Assembly (NCBI RefSeq): GCF_005222675.1
Contig: NZ_STGE01000068.1
Coordinates: 248,001-312,000, forward strand
Length of the DNA: 64,000 bases
Source: Mycolicibacterium sp. CR10
GTDB taxonomy: Bacteria > Actinomycetota > Actinomycetes > Mycobacteriales > Mycobacteriaceae
Direction of reading: 5' to 3'
Part shown: positions 42,179-51,203 of the stretch, piece after piece
Numbering within the stretch: position 1 is the first letter of the stretch
How the letters are laid out: every line of letters starts with the position of its first letter
Notes under the pieces: model-generated
Told to the model about the DNA's origin: nothing
Database searches by the model: none
Seen by the model: only the letters and a program-made list of their open reading frames with translations
Position numbers and translations under genes: made by a program

Positions 42179-42428
42179 TGGACAGTTGCGGATGGCGTTG
42201 TGCAGACTCCGACTTTTTCATTGATTCGCCGACCGAGCGCACGCGGTTTGCAGTCATACCGGCCGTGCGCGTCGTGATGCTTCCGAGCTTTTGGTGTGAT
42301 GGGGCCTCGCGCTCGCGCCAATGCGACGGCGGGACCTGCTTAGCGCTCTGCACGCGGATTGAGCTCCCGTTCGGGGCGGCGACGGCGTGGAGATCAGTTG
42401 CCGCACCGGGTGAGGTCGCCCACGGTCC

Positions 42429-42731
42429 CTAGGCCGGGTGGCTCGTGGCCCGCGCACTCCTGGGTCCGGCGAAGTAGTCGGCCCACGACGTCACGTTCGG
42501 GTTGGTCTTCAGTAGAGCGCGGCGCTGCCGCTCCGTCAGCCCGCCCCAGACACCGAACTCCAACCGGTTGTCGAGGGCTTCTGCAGCGCACTGCGTGACG
42601 ACGGGACAGCGGCGGCAGATCAGAACTGCCTGCCTCTGCGCGGCCCCGCGGACGAACAGCGCCTCCGGGTCGGCGTCCCGGCACCGCGCCCGCGACACCC
42701 ACCGCTGACGGGCTTCGTCGACAGTCGTCAT
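42429..42731 (-). CDS. WhiB-family Fe-S regulator, WhiB4-like
   Basis: 100 residues. Four cluster cysteines are at about 17, 39, 42 and 48 (RARCRD, ICRRCPVVTQC), followed by the GVWGG turn. ALFVRGAAQRQAVLICRRCPV, ALDNRLEFGVWGGLTERQRRALLKTNPNVTSWADYF is closest in my memory to M. tuberculosis WhiB4, which senses oxygen and oxidants. The N-terminal extension of WhiB4 is missing, so it could be a paralogue. ATG 42731 starts it; divergent from the WS/DGAT gene. Confidence 0.88.
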   Translation of the reverse strand: MTTVDEARQRWVSRARCRDADPEALFVRGAAQRQAVLICRRCPVVTQCAAEALDNRLEFGVWGGLTERQRRALLKTNPNVTSWADYFAGPRSARATSHPA

Positions 42732-42883
42732 CTGCTCATCCCCCTGTGTCCCGGCCTGCTATGACGGGCCGACCCGAGACCGCGCCCCACCCGCCATGCT
42801 GCACCGCACTGCTCTCTGCGACTCACCACAGCAAACGTTAGGCGGGCGCGGCCAGGCGTCATCAGTACCCAAGTACTTCACCT

Positions 42884-42903
42884 TCGGGGACCTTTGTCAC
42901 GCA
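42884..42903. promoter_or_regulatory. DosR-box-like sequence
   Basis: TCGGGGACCTTTGTCACGCA matches 15 of 20 positions of the hypoxia-regulator DosR box (TTSGGGACTWWAGTCCCSAA). It lies about 155 bp before the WS/DGAT ATG. Triacylglycerol synthase tgs1 is DosR-controlled in M. tuberculosis, which makes the match plausible, but the distance is at the long end. Confidence 0.35.
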
Positions 42904-43058
42904 AGACGGCTGGCGACGCCGCTGATGTCAAACCACCTGAAGTCCGCGTTCGACTCTCCCGTCGACTCAATTCCTCGCACACCGATCGCCTGCGCGTGCG
43001 GCGCGGTTCGGGCACACTCTCGGCTGCGGGGTGTGACCCGAGATGGAGGTATCAGACG

Positions 43059-44456
43059 ATGAGCGCCGCCATTCCCCCGCTCGACCTCGCCTGGCTGCTG
43101 ATGGAGACACCGGGCGGAACGACCCACGTCGGAGCGATGCTGCTGTTCCAGAAACCGCCCGGCCGTCGAGCACTGGTCTCCCAAGTGGTGGCGGATTACC
43201 GCAGCCGCGAACCGATCCGGCCGTTCACCTACGTGCCCGAGAACCTCGGCGCGGGCATGCCCCACTTCGAGGAGGCGCAGACCTGGGATCCGCACTACCA
43301 CGTGCAGTATCTGGCCCTCCCCGCCGGCAGTTCCTACGACGATCTCCTGCGCCTCGTCGCGGACCTGCACGAGCCGATGCTCGATCGCGACCGCCCCCTG
43401 TGGCGGTGCTGGGTCATCGACCGGGTTCCCGGCGGCCGATTCGCGATCTATACCAAGACCCACCACAGCATCATCGATGGTGTGTCCGGCCTCAGGAGAC
43501 TCTACGACGGCCTGAGCCGGTCGCCTGACGATGCCATCCCGGCGCCGGCGTTCGCGCTGCCCGTGCCACCCCCGACATCCTCTGCACCGCCTCCGGCAGT
43601 GCGACGGCTCACCGATGCCGTGCACGGGGTGCTCACTCAAGTCGCTGCGGTGAACCAGATCTCGCGGGGCGCCATACGCAAGGCGCTCAGCGCGGCATTC
43701 GGCACACACGTGGAGGGCAGCCTGCCGTTCGTCGCGGGCCGCGCCCCGACCAACGCACCTCTGCAACAGGCTCGTGGCTTCGCCACGCTGTCGCTGCCAC
43801 TCGAGGAGATGCACCAGATCGCCCACCACTACGGGGCGACGCTCAATGATGTCGCGGCCGCGGTGATCGACCACGGTCTGCACGCCTACCTACGTGATAC
43901 CGATCAGGGCTACGCCCACGAGTTCATCGCGATGTGCCCGGTGTCGCTGCGCGATGACGGCGACACCACCGTCGGCACCAAGGTGTCGGCGATGTTCGTC
44001 CGCCTCGGGCAGCCGGAGGCGGCGATGGCCGACAGGCTGGCCCAAGTAGCCCACTCGGTCGCCACGGCCAAGAAAGAGCTCGGCGCCCTGTCGGCCGACG
44101 CGGCGATGACCTATGCCGTCGCGCTGGTCGCTCTCGCCGGCGCCGGTGCGTCGACCCACCTCGACCGCGTGGGTCACCCGGCGTGCAACCTGGTCATCTC
44201 GAATGTGCCGGGCAGCAACGACATCCGGTACCTCAACGGCGCGCGACTCACCGGCATCTTCCCCGTCTCCGCGCTGGCCGCCGCCATCGGCCTGAATGTG
44301 ACACTGAGCTCCTACTGCGATCACATGGACTTCGGCTTCGTCGCCAACAGCGCCGCGATCAGCGACGTGCACGCGCTCGCCGAGCACACCCGTGCGGCCT
44401 ACGCGCAGCTGAAGCTCGCCGACTCACGCGATGGTCACCACGCTGAGCACGGCTGA
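43059..44456 (+). CDS. Wax ester synthase/diacylglycerol acyltransferase (WS/DGAT)
   Basis: 465 residues; forms triacylglycerol or wax ester from acyl-CoA. The catalytic HHxxxDG motif is KTHHSIIDGVSGLR; the opening LDLAWLLMETPGGTTHVGAMLLFQKP and the C-terminal NLVISNVPGSNDIRYLNGARL and CDHMDFGFVAN are typical. ATG 43059 has GGAGG about 10 nt upstream. The 327-bp gap before it holds the divergent whiB promoter, the DosR-like box and an AAGTACTT palindrome at 42871-42878. Confidence 0.93.
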   Translation: MSAAIPPLDLAWLLMETPGGTTHVGAMLLFQKPPGRRALVSQVVADYRSREPIRPFTYVPENLGAGMPHFEEAQTWDPHYHVQYLALPAGSSYDDLLRLVADLHEPMLDRDRPLWRCWVIDRVPGGRFAIYTKTHHSIIDGVSGLRRLYDGLSRSPDDAIPAPAFALPVPPPTSSAPPPAVRRLTDAVHGVLTQVAAVNQISRGAIRKALSAAFGTHVEGSLPFVAGRAPTNAPLQQARGFATLSLPLEEMHQIAHHYGATLNDVAAAVIDHGLHAYLRDTDQGYAHEFIAMCPVSLRDDGDTTVGTKVSAMFVRLGQPEAAMADRLAQVAHSVATAKKELGALSADAAMTYAVALVALAGAGASTHLDRVGHPACNLVISNVPGSNDIRYLNGARLTGIFPVSALAAAIGLNVTLSSYCDHMDFGFVANSAAISDVHALAEHTRAAYAQLKLADSRDGHHAEHG

Positions 44457-44743
44457 GCGGGCACGGAGCCCCAAACACCTCATCGATTGAGCTGCGACAG
44501 CCCGGTTTGAGAAGCATTGCCGGCGTCGAGGTGGTAGGTCCGCAGGTCTGGCGCATCCGCTCGGCCCGATGGTGTCACTCGCTGATGACGCCAACGGCAC
44601 CGACAACCCTCGCGCCACACTCGTCTTGGGATACCTCACTGGCCGGCACCGCGATCACCCCGGCCCGCGCTCATCTACAAGACTTTGAACAAGTCTCGTG
44701 TGGCGTCGCGATGAGTCTTTCCCTCCGGTGCAGTCTGATCTGC

Positions 44744-45310
44744 ATGGGCAAACTCATCTATGGCTTCAACGTTTCGGTGGACGGGTACATCGCCGACGCG
44801 CAAGGAAACATCGACTGGTCGGATCCGAGCGAAGAATTGCATCAGTACTGGAACGACTTCGAGCGGGAGACCGCCCTGTCGTTCTACGGGCGGCGACTCT
44901 ACGACCTGATGTCCGCGTACTGGCCGACCGCCGACGAGGCCCCGGACGCCACCCCGTTCGTCGTTGACTACGCCCGCACCTGGCGAGACATGCCCAAGGT
45001 CGTGTTCTCGCGCACGCTGGAGTCCGTCGACTGGAATTCCCGCCTGGAACGCGGCGACCCGGTCGAGGTGGTGACGAAGCTGAAAGCCGAAACCGACGGC
45101 AAACTGGAGGTGGCCGGCGCGACGCTGGCCGCACCGATCGTGCAAGCCGGACTAGTGGACGAGTACCGAATCGTGCTCGCGCCCATCGCCGTAGGCGGCG
45201 GCACGCCGTTCTTCCCGACCCTGCCGTCATGGATCTCGCTGCGACTCTTGGAGAATCGCACCTTCCCGTGCGGCACGGTCCTGCTGCGCTACGAGGCGAA
45301 ACCCGACTGA
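44744..45310 (+). CDS. Dihydrofolate-reductase-family (RibD C-terminal domain) protein
   Basis: 188 residues: MGKLIYGFNVSVDGYIADAQGNIDW, FYGRRLYDLMSAYWP, PKVVFSRTLESVDWNSRL, GKLEVAGATLAAPIVQAGLVDEYRIVLAPIAVGGGTPFF. NADPH-binding reductase fold of the YwjB/RibD C-terminal group; substrate unknown. ATG 44744 begins the fold. The 287 bp before it hold only a short inverted repeat (AGACTT and AAGTCT, about 44681-44697). Confidence 0.88.
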   Translation: MGKLIYGFNVSVDGYIADAQGNIDWSDPSEELHQYWNDFERETALSFYGRRLYDLMSAYWPTADEAPDATPFVVDYARTWRDMPKVVFSRTLESVDWNSRLERGDPVEVVTKLKAETDGKLEVAGATLAAPIVQAGLVDEYRIVLAPIAVGGGTPFFPTLPSWISLRLLENRTFPCGTVLLRYEAKPD

Positions 45311-45520
45311 TCGTCACTGAGCTCGCTTTGGACGTAGGCATGCTCATGACCTTGGAGGTAATGGCCAAGCTGCACCGGTGTGACCAGACTCGTGGTGAGA
45401 ATGAATGGGGCATCCCGTGCCGACCGCGATCACAACGTCTGCCGAGCACATCGTCCAGACGCCCTGCACCACCTGCAGCGCGGTGCAACCACCTTCAACT
45501 CACCTCGTGAAAGGAAAGCC

Positions 45521-45919
45521 ATGCCCGCCTACGCCATAGCGCGTCTGCACGACGCTCCCCCACACCCGGATATCGCCGAATACATGGAGCGCATCACCAG
45601 CACGTTCGTGCCGTACGGCGGTCGTTTCCTCGTCCACGCGACGCCGCACGAGGTGAAGGAGGGGAACTGGCCCGGGCATGTCGTCGTGATCGGGTTTCCC
45701 GGAATCGCCGAAGCGCGGGCATGGTGGGAATCCCCGGCCTACCAACAGATCGCGCCGTTGCGCTCGCGCCACATCAGCGGCGACATCATCCTGGTCGACG
45801 GCGTCGCCGAGACCTACGATTCGAGCGGTGCCGCCCGGACGATCCGAGAGGCCCACGCAGTCGGTAGCGCGACGGCGGCCGTAAGCGCGGGCACGCAACG
45901 CTCTGGCGAGGGTCGATGA
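45521..45919 (+). CDS. DUF1330 family protein
   Basis: 132 residues of the dimeric ferredoxin-like DUF1330 family: YAIARLHDAPPHPDIAEYMERITSTFVPYGGRFLVHATPHEVKEGNWPGHVVVIGFPGIAEARAWWESPAYQQIAPLRSRHISGDIILVDG. A C-terminal Ala-rich tail of about 25 residues is extra. Function unknown. ATG 45521 has AAAGGAAAG at 3-4 nt. Confidence 0.92.
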   Translation: MPAYAIARLHDAPPHPDIAEYMERITSTFVPYGGRFLVHATPHEVKEGNWPGHVVVIGFPGIAEARAWWESPAYQQIAPLRSRHISGDIILVDGVAETYDSSGAARTIREAHAVGSATAAVSAGTQRSGEGR

Positions 45920-45951
45920 CACCTCTTAGGTCTCGCGCTACCGTCGGCACT

Positions 45952-46161
45952 ATGGCCCGTGAACGGTTGACACGCAAGCAAATTAGTGCTTGGCGCTTCT
46001 TCTATTTCCCCTTGATCATCGGACTGGTCATCGGAACCTCCGCGGCATCGGCGACTGATCAGTGGTGGTGGGCGGCGGTAGGCGCCGTGGCTGGTGCCGC
46101 GATCGGCGAAGCGGTACGCAGGTCGAAGATCGGCCGTGCTGCTGACGACGACTACCGCTGA
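45952..46161 (+). CDS. Small membrane protein
   Basis: 69 residues with two hydrophobic segments (WRFFYFPLIIGLVIGTSAASA and WWWAAVGAVAGAAIGEAV) ending in basic residues. TACCGT followed by 7 nt then ATG 45952 suggests a leaderless start. ATG 45916, overlapping the DUF1330 stop, is an alternative (81 residues). Unknown function. Confidence 0.6.
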   Translation: MARERLTRKQISAWRFFYFPLIIGLVIGTSAASATDQWWWAAVGAVAGAAIGEAVRRSKIGRAADDDYR

Positions 46162-46317
46162 CTTCTCGACCAATCTGTGCTCTCATGTGGCTCAGCACGG
46201 CCCGGTCAAGTCTCGTCCGCGTCGAGTTGCGCCCTCGCCAGCTCGCAGGCTCGCCTTACCCTCTCATGTTCCGGCTCGGACAATTGTGACGGCCTTCTTG
46301 ACACCGAGACGCCTCGG

Positions 46318-47286
46318 TTAGCACGTCCCGTCGGTGACCGCATCGCCGCTGACGCCAGCTAACGTGATCACCGTCTTCGGGTCGACGGGCACAAACGAAT
46401 CCTTCTGAGCACCAAGCACTTCACCAACAGTCTTGACGTTGGTCAGAATCTCGGACGCTGCGAGGTCGTGCGCTTCAGCGTCGTAATAGTCGAACCATCG
46501 CAGGCCGGCACTTACGTAGGCGTCCCGGTCGACTGGCGTGGGGGGCGGCACCTCACCGGTGATGGCGGCCCACTGCGCGGCTGAGCACAAGTGGACGAAC
46601 ACCCGCCGGGCACCGCTCTCGTCGTAATCAGCGAGCGGACGATCGTCGGCGTACACCTCCTGCCGCATCCGCCCGCCGGCCCCCAGCCCCATGCCCGCCG
46701 AGGGCGCCGCGAGCGGACCGGCGTCCTCGCAGCACTCCATGCGCACCTCCTGTGCGGCGCGCCACGCCGCAAGCGCCTGCTGAGTCAGTCCGACGGCCCG
46801 CAGTTGCACTCCACCATGGGTCTCCTGCCCGGTGACCTGACCTTCGACTGTGGCTCCCGAACCCAGTGGCACAGCAACGAACTGGCGGACGAACCCGTCC
46901 CCCGAATTGATGCCGTCCAGCCACGGTTGATCCGGCAGCGCAACATAATTCTGCGGATCACCGATAAGGTGCTCGATCCACGGCAAGCCGCTGACCGCGC
47001 ACACCTTGCCCACGCCGACCTGCAGCGCGGTGGGTTCGGAGGCATGAAATGACAGCCACATCGCCTCGCGCTGATAGACCGGCAGCATGACTCCGCCACG
47101 AGAGAGCCACTCGGCCGGTGCGGTGTCCGGGTAATCAGCGACCCGCCGCAATGGAAACCGGCCCAGACCCGGCGGCAGCGGATGCAAACCCGTCTCGGGG
47201 ATTCGCAGCGTCCGCTGGAAGCTCACCGTCACCGGACCCAGCACCAACTCGTCCCTGACGATCTCTACGGGCGCCCTGTCCGTCAT
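46318..47286 (-). CDS. Conserved protein of unknown function
   Basis: 322 residues. A recognisable but unnamed family: LRIPETGLHPLPPGLGRFPLRRV, VMLPVYQREAMWLSF, QVGVGKVCAVSG, LPDQPWLDGINSGDGFVRQFVAVPLGSGATVEGQVTG and HGGVQLRAVGL, then MGLGAGGRMRQEVYAD. No signal peptide, membrane helix or catalytic motif is obvious. ATG 47286 is preceded by GGAGG at 5 nt and is chosen over ATG 47298. Confidence 0.82.
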   Translation of the reverse strand: MTDRAPVEIVRDELVLGPVTVSFQRTLRIPETGLHPLPPGLGRFPLRRVADYPDTAPAEWLSRGGVMLPVYQREAMWLSFHASEPTALQVGVGKVCAVSGLPWIEHLIGDPQNYVALPDQPWLDGINSGDGFVRQFVAVPLGSGATVEGQVTGQETHGGVQLRAVGLTQQALAAWRAAQEVRMECCEDAGPLAAPSAGMGLGAGGRMRQEVYADDRPLADYDESGARRVFVHLCSAAQWAAITGEVPPPTPVDRDAYVSAGLRWFDYYDAEAHDLAASEILTNVKTVGEVLGAQKDSFVPVDPKTVITLAGVSGDAVTDGTC

Positions 47287-47434
47287 GACTACCTCCATCT
47301 CGGCGTGTTTCCCATATCTGTAGCACCAGGCGCCGACACGTCGGGCTCACGCCAGAGGCCGGGACCCTCGCGGACCTCCACGGTGCACGGCATCACCCCC
47401 AAGCCGCGGTTACAACTGAGTTCATCGACCAGAT

Positions 47435-47468
47435 GATAGCATCACTTCATATCATAAGTGATGCTATC
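47435..47468. promoter_or_regulatory. Large inverted repeat operator of the Fic gene
   Basis: Arms GATAGCATCACTT (47435-47447) and its exact complement (47456-47468) surround CATATCAT. The right arm overlaps a TATCTT hexamer (47465-47470) that ends 6 nt before the GTG start, so a bound protein would block the promoter. Confidence 0.75.
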
Positions 47469-47476
47469 TTGAGGCG

Positions 47477-48685
47477 GTGGCATCACCTGGCGGGGGGACC
47501 GCGATCGGATACGAGACGCTGACATGGGCTGCGCCCGTCGAGGCGGGCTACGGCTTAGCGGATCTGCGCGCAGCCCAGCGACAAGCCGGGAAGTTCGCAG
47601 CCGCGGTCCCCGCCTCGATCGCCGAACTCGCCGTCACGCTGCCCGCGGCCGTCCTGGCCGACGCCGAGGAAGCCAGCAACGAGATCACTCGCTTCGATGC
47701 CGAACTCGGCGATGAGATCGCGCCCTTCTCCGCAGTCTTGCTTCGATCGGAGTCGGCCGCGAGTTCCAATATCGAGAACCTGACGGCGTCGGCTCGTGCC
47801 ATCGCCGAAGCTGAAGCACTCGGCGACACCCGCCGCCGTAACGCAACGCTGATCGTGAACAACACCGAAGCCATGAAGGCTGCGGTCGCGTTAGCCGATC
47901 GACTCGATGACAAAGCCATCCTTGCCATGCATGCCGCTCTCATGCGTGACAGTGATCCCGACTCGGCCGGCAGCTGGCGCACTGAACAGGTCTGGATCGG
48001 TGGCGGCAACTTCGGCCCCCGCGGTGCAGACTTCGTCGCCCCACACCACAGCCGAGTTCCTCGGGCCATCGCTGACCTACTGGGGTTCACGGGCCGGAGT
48101 GACATCCCCGCCCTCCCCCAGATCGCCATTGCACACGCACAATTCGAGACCATTCACCCCTTCACAGACGGCAACGGCCGCACGGGAAGAGCGCTGGTCC
48201 AGGCGATGCTGCGCCATAAGCGACTCACCCGCCAGATCACTGTGCCGGTTTCTGCAGGATTGCTGACAAACACCAGCGCCTACTTCCGCTCACTCGGGTC
48301 CTATCGCGACGGCGACCCCGCCCCGATTGTCGAACGGCTCTCGGAAGCATCGCTGATCGCCGTCGCCAATGGCCGCAAGCTCGTCGCAGACCTCAAGTCG
48401 ATTCGCGACGAATGGAACTCAAGGATCACGGCACGTCGCGACTCCGCAGTTCATCGCGTCGCCGACCTATTGATCAAGCATCCGGTGTTCAATGCACGAC
48501 TGCTCCAGCGCGAACTCGCCATCACGACCGGCAACGCACGCAGGTATATCGATCCCCTCACCCACGCCGGGATCATCGTGGAGTTCACCGATAGAGGCCG
48601 AAACAGAGCCTGGCGTACCCCGGAAGTATTGAGCGCCCTCGACTCGTTCGCCGTTCGCGCCGGGCGCCGCAATACGCCCAGCTGA
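47477..48685 (+). CDS. Fic-domain AMP-transferase with winged-helix C-terminus
   Basis: 402 residues. The Fic motif HPFTDGNGRTGR (HxFx(D/E)GNGRxxR) is intact, so transfer of AMP to a target hydroxyl is possible. SSNIEN at about residue 94 matches the inhibitory [S/T]xxxE[G/N] motif, making it a self-inhibited (class II) Fic. After the Fic core, residues about 320-385 (SAVHRVADLLIKHPVFNARLLQRELAITTGNARRYIDPLTHAGIIVEF) look like a winged helix. GTG 47477 is probably leaderless. No antitoxin gene is adjacent. Confidence 0.93.
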   Translation: MASPGGGTAIGYETLTWAAPVEAGYGLADLRAAQRQAGKFAAAVPASIAELAVTLPAAVLADAEEASNEITRFDAELGDEIAPFSAVLLRSESAASSNIENLTASARAIAEAEALGDTRRRNATLIVNNTEAMKAAVALADRLDDKAILAMHAALMRDSDPDSAGSWRTEQVWIGGGNFGPRGADFVAPHHSRVPRAIADLLGFTGRSDIPALPQIAIAHAQFETIHPFTDGNGRTGRALVQAMLRHKRLTRQITVPVSAGLLTNTSAYFRSLGSYRDGDPAPIVERLSEASLIAVANGRKLVADLKSIRDEWNSRITARRDSAVHRVADLLIKHPVFNARLLQRELAITTGNARRYIDPLTHAGIIVEFTDRGRNRAWRTPEVLSALDSFAVRAGRRNTPS

Positions 48686-48782
48686 GCAGCATTCGGCTGT
48701 GGTCACACTCGAAGTGAACAGATCGACACGCCCGAAGGTGCGGCTAACCACGCAAGCCGCCGATGTGCGGGATCGTTGACTG

Positions 48783-49211
48783 ATGGCGAGCCAAAAGGTC
48801 CCAGGCCCTAAAGACATCAAAGCAGCGGCGCAGGCCGCGGCGGGGACAGCGCAATCTGTTGCCGAGACGGCTCAGGCCGTCGCCGCGGGTGCGCTGCGGA
48901 TCCCGCCCGCAACGCTGCAGATCGTCGGCGAACTGCCGGCTCTTATCGAGAACCTGGCGATTGCCACCGAGAGACTCAACACGGCGATCGATCGGGCGGA
49001 GCGGTACCTCGCCCTGGCTGACCCCGCCATCCGCACCATGGATGCATTGCTGCCCCAGCTGGAGGCACTCGTCGCGACGGGCAACGACGTGTACCGCGCG
49101 GTGGCGTCCGTCCCGGGCGTCTCCACTCTCGGCCGGCTGGCCAACCGGGGTTCCGACCCTGCGCCCAAGGCCAAACCGTCCAAGGGTCGATCGCCCCGCC
49201 CCAAGCCCTGA
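48783..49211 (+). CDS. Helical mycobacterial protein (phasin-like)
   Basis: 142 residues: an Ala-rich helix (DIKAAAQAAAGTAQSVAETAQAVAAGALRIPPATL), a second helical part (LPALIENLAIATERLNTAIDRAERYLALADPAIRTMDALLPQLEALVATGNDVYRAVASVPGV) and a Lys/Pro tail. It resembles lipid-inclusion or membrane-associated helical proteins but no family is certain. ATG 48783 follows an in-frame stop. Confidence 0.7.
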   Translation: MASQKVPGPKDIKAAAQAAAGTAQSVAETAQAVAAGALRIPPATLQIVGELPALIENLAIATERLNTAIDRAERYLALADPAIRTMDALLPQLEALVATGNDVYRAVASVPGVSTLGRLANRGSDPAPKAKPSKGRSPRPKP

Positions 49212-49346
49212 GTCCACTCACCTCTCTTCACACTGCATCTGTGTCCCAGTGATGGTCAGCGCGACTCCCCTGTCTTCGCGGTGTTCACCTTCAGGTAACC
49301 GGCGACCGATAGCGTGGCGGCACACAAGCCAAGGCAGGAGCACCAC

Positions 49347-51194
49347 GTGTCGTCACTGCCTGAATCTGCCCTTTCGGCGCCGACCGAACGAGAGTTGGTG
49401 GACCTGGTCGATCAGCTGGACGCGCTGATCGACCATCTCCGTGGAGCCGAGGCCGCGTGGTCGAAGTGGCTAACTGCAGTGGCGCCGGAGTATCGGGTCA
49501 GTGCTCGAAACATGTTCCACTACTGGGCAATTCGGCAGTGTGATCTGCGGGACCTGCAGGCCCGGCTTGCCGCCTTCGGGCTGTCGTCCCTGGGGCGGAG
49601 CGAACCGCACGTGGAAGCCTCTCTGCGACTGGTTCGCGCCGCCGTGATCGCCATGCTCGAGGACACCTGGCATCCGCCCGCCAACACCACCGACACCGGC
49701 CGCGCGCTGCTCCGGCGGCGCGCGATCGACGTGCTGGGACCGCCACCTGAGGACCGAGAGACCCGCATCATGGTCACCCTGCCCTCGGCGGCAGCGACGG
49801 ACCCCGACCTGGTGCGCATCCTGATCGCCCGGGGGATGGACCTCGCCCGCATCAACTGCGCGCACGACGATCCCGACGCCTGGCGCGCGATGGCTGCTCA
49901 TGTGCGACGCGCCGCTGAGGAAACCGGGCGCCCCTGCCTGGTGGCGATGGACCTTGCCGGGCCGAAGCTGCGCACCGGGCCGATCCAGCCGGGACCCCAA
50001 GTGATCAAGGTTCGGCCCACCCGCGACGCTCTCGGCCGCGTGGTCGCGCCGGGCAGGGTCCGGTTGGGTGCGGCGGGCCAACCCGGCGCTGCGGGTGAAC
50101 CCGGTATCCAGACCCTTCCCGTCCCCGGCGAGTGGCTGGCTCGCCGCAATGACGGTGATGTCGTCACGCTTCACGACACCCGCGGCAAGAAGCGTGTTCT
50201 TGTGTTGACCAGAGCGCAGGCACCATCGGGTGGCTTCGTCGCCACCTGTGACGAGACGATGTATGTGGCGACCGGCACCGTGCTGAAGGCCCGCCATGCC
50301 GACGACCACGCCGAGGTGGGTGTACTGCCGGCGCGGGAACAGAGCCTGCTGTTGCACAGGGGTGACATCCTGACCCTGACGCGGGACTGTGCGCCGGCGG
50401 CGGTCGACAACACCGACGGCGGGTCCTCGATCGGCTGCACGCTGCCGGAGGCCTTCGACTACGCGCGCCCAGGCGACGCGATTCGCTTCGACGACGGCCG
50501 CATCGGCGGCGAGGTCGTGGCCGTGGACCGCGATGCGATACGGGTGCGCATCGACCGGGCCGCGGCCGGCGGCTCACGACTTCGCGCCGAAAAGGGCATC
50601 AACCTGCCGGACACCCACCTGCCGATCTCGGCCCTGACCGACAAGGACATTGCAGACCTGGCCACGGTGGTGGACATCGCCGACGTCGTCGAGATGTCGT
50701 TCGTGCAGGATTCCTCCGATGTGACGCGGCTGCACAGGACGCTGTCCCGGCTCCATGGCGACCATGTGGGCGTGGTTCTCAAGATCGAAACTCGGCGTGC
50801 ATTCGAGCAGCTGCCGCAACTGCTGCTCACCGCAATGCGGCGGCCGCGCGTCGGAGTGATGATCGCCCGCGGCGATCTCGCCGTGGAGGCCGGTTACGAA
50901 CGGCTCGCCGAACTTCAGGAGGAGATCCTGTGGTTGTGCGAGGCCGCGCACCTACCCGTGATCTGGGCGACCCAGGTTCTTGAGCAACTGGCCAAGAGCG
51001 GGTTGCCGTCCCGTGCCGAGATCAGCGATGCGGCGATGGGCGAACGCGCTGAGTGCGTCATGCTCAACAAGGGCCCGCACATCGATGATGCCGTCGTGGT
51101 GCTGAGCGACATCTTGTGCCGGATGACCGAGCATCACTACAAGAAGGAAGATCTGCTGCCGCGATTGCAGTCGTGGCATCCCGAGGGGGGATGA
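49347..51194 (+). CDS. Atypical pyruvate kinase-like enzyme
   Basis: 615 residues. A helical N-terminal extension (about 1-125) precedes the PK barrel: IMVTLPSAAATDPDLVRILIARGMDLARINCAHDD, MDLAGPKLRTG, an enlarged B domain (about 220-400), KGINLPDTHLPISALTDKDIADL, VVLKIETRRAF (catalytic Lys/Glu), ARGDLAVEAGYERLAELQEE and ATQVLEQLAKSGLPSRAEISDAAMGERAECVMLNKG. The regulatory C domain (about 130 residues) is absent. The Glu of GPE that goes with K+ dependence is Lys (GPK). GTG 49347 has AGGAG at 8 nt. Confidence 0.9.
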   Translation: MSSLPESALSAPTERELVDLVDQLDALIDHLRGAEAAWSKWLTAVAPEYRVSARNMFHYWAIRQCDLRDLQARLAAFGLSSLGRSEPHVEASLRLVRAAVIAMLEDTWHPPANTTDTGRALLRRRAIDVLGPPPEDRETRIMVTLPSAAATDPDLVRILIARGMDLARINCAHDDPDAWRAMAAHVRRAAEETGRPCLVAMDLAGPKLRTGPIQPGPQVIKVRPTRDALGRVVAPGRVRLGAAGQPGAAGEPGIQTLPVPGEWLARRNDGDVVTLHDTRGKKRVLVLTRAQAPSGGFVATCDETMYVATGTVLKARHADDHAEVGVLPAREQSLLLHRGDILTLTRDCAPAAVDNTDGGSSIGCTLPEAFDYARPGDAIRFDDGRIGGEVVAVDRDAIRVRIDRAAAGGSRLRAEKGINLPDTHLPISALTDKDIADLATVVDIADVVEMSFVQDSSDVTRLHRTLSRLHGDHVGVVLKIETRRAFEQLPQLLLTAMRRPRVGVMIARGDLAVEAGYERLAELQEEILWLCEAAHLPVIWATQVLEQLAKSGLPSRAEISDAAMGERAECVMLNKGPHIDDAVVVLSDILCRMTEHHYKKEDLLPRLQSWHPEGG

Positions 51195-51203
51195 CCGATC
51201 GGC

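Noticed and set aside
41153..42277. 374-residue Arg-rich plus-strand frame
   Set aside because: Antisense to the PLP decarboxylase and running through the repeat array; composition is typical of a shadow frame.
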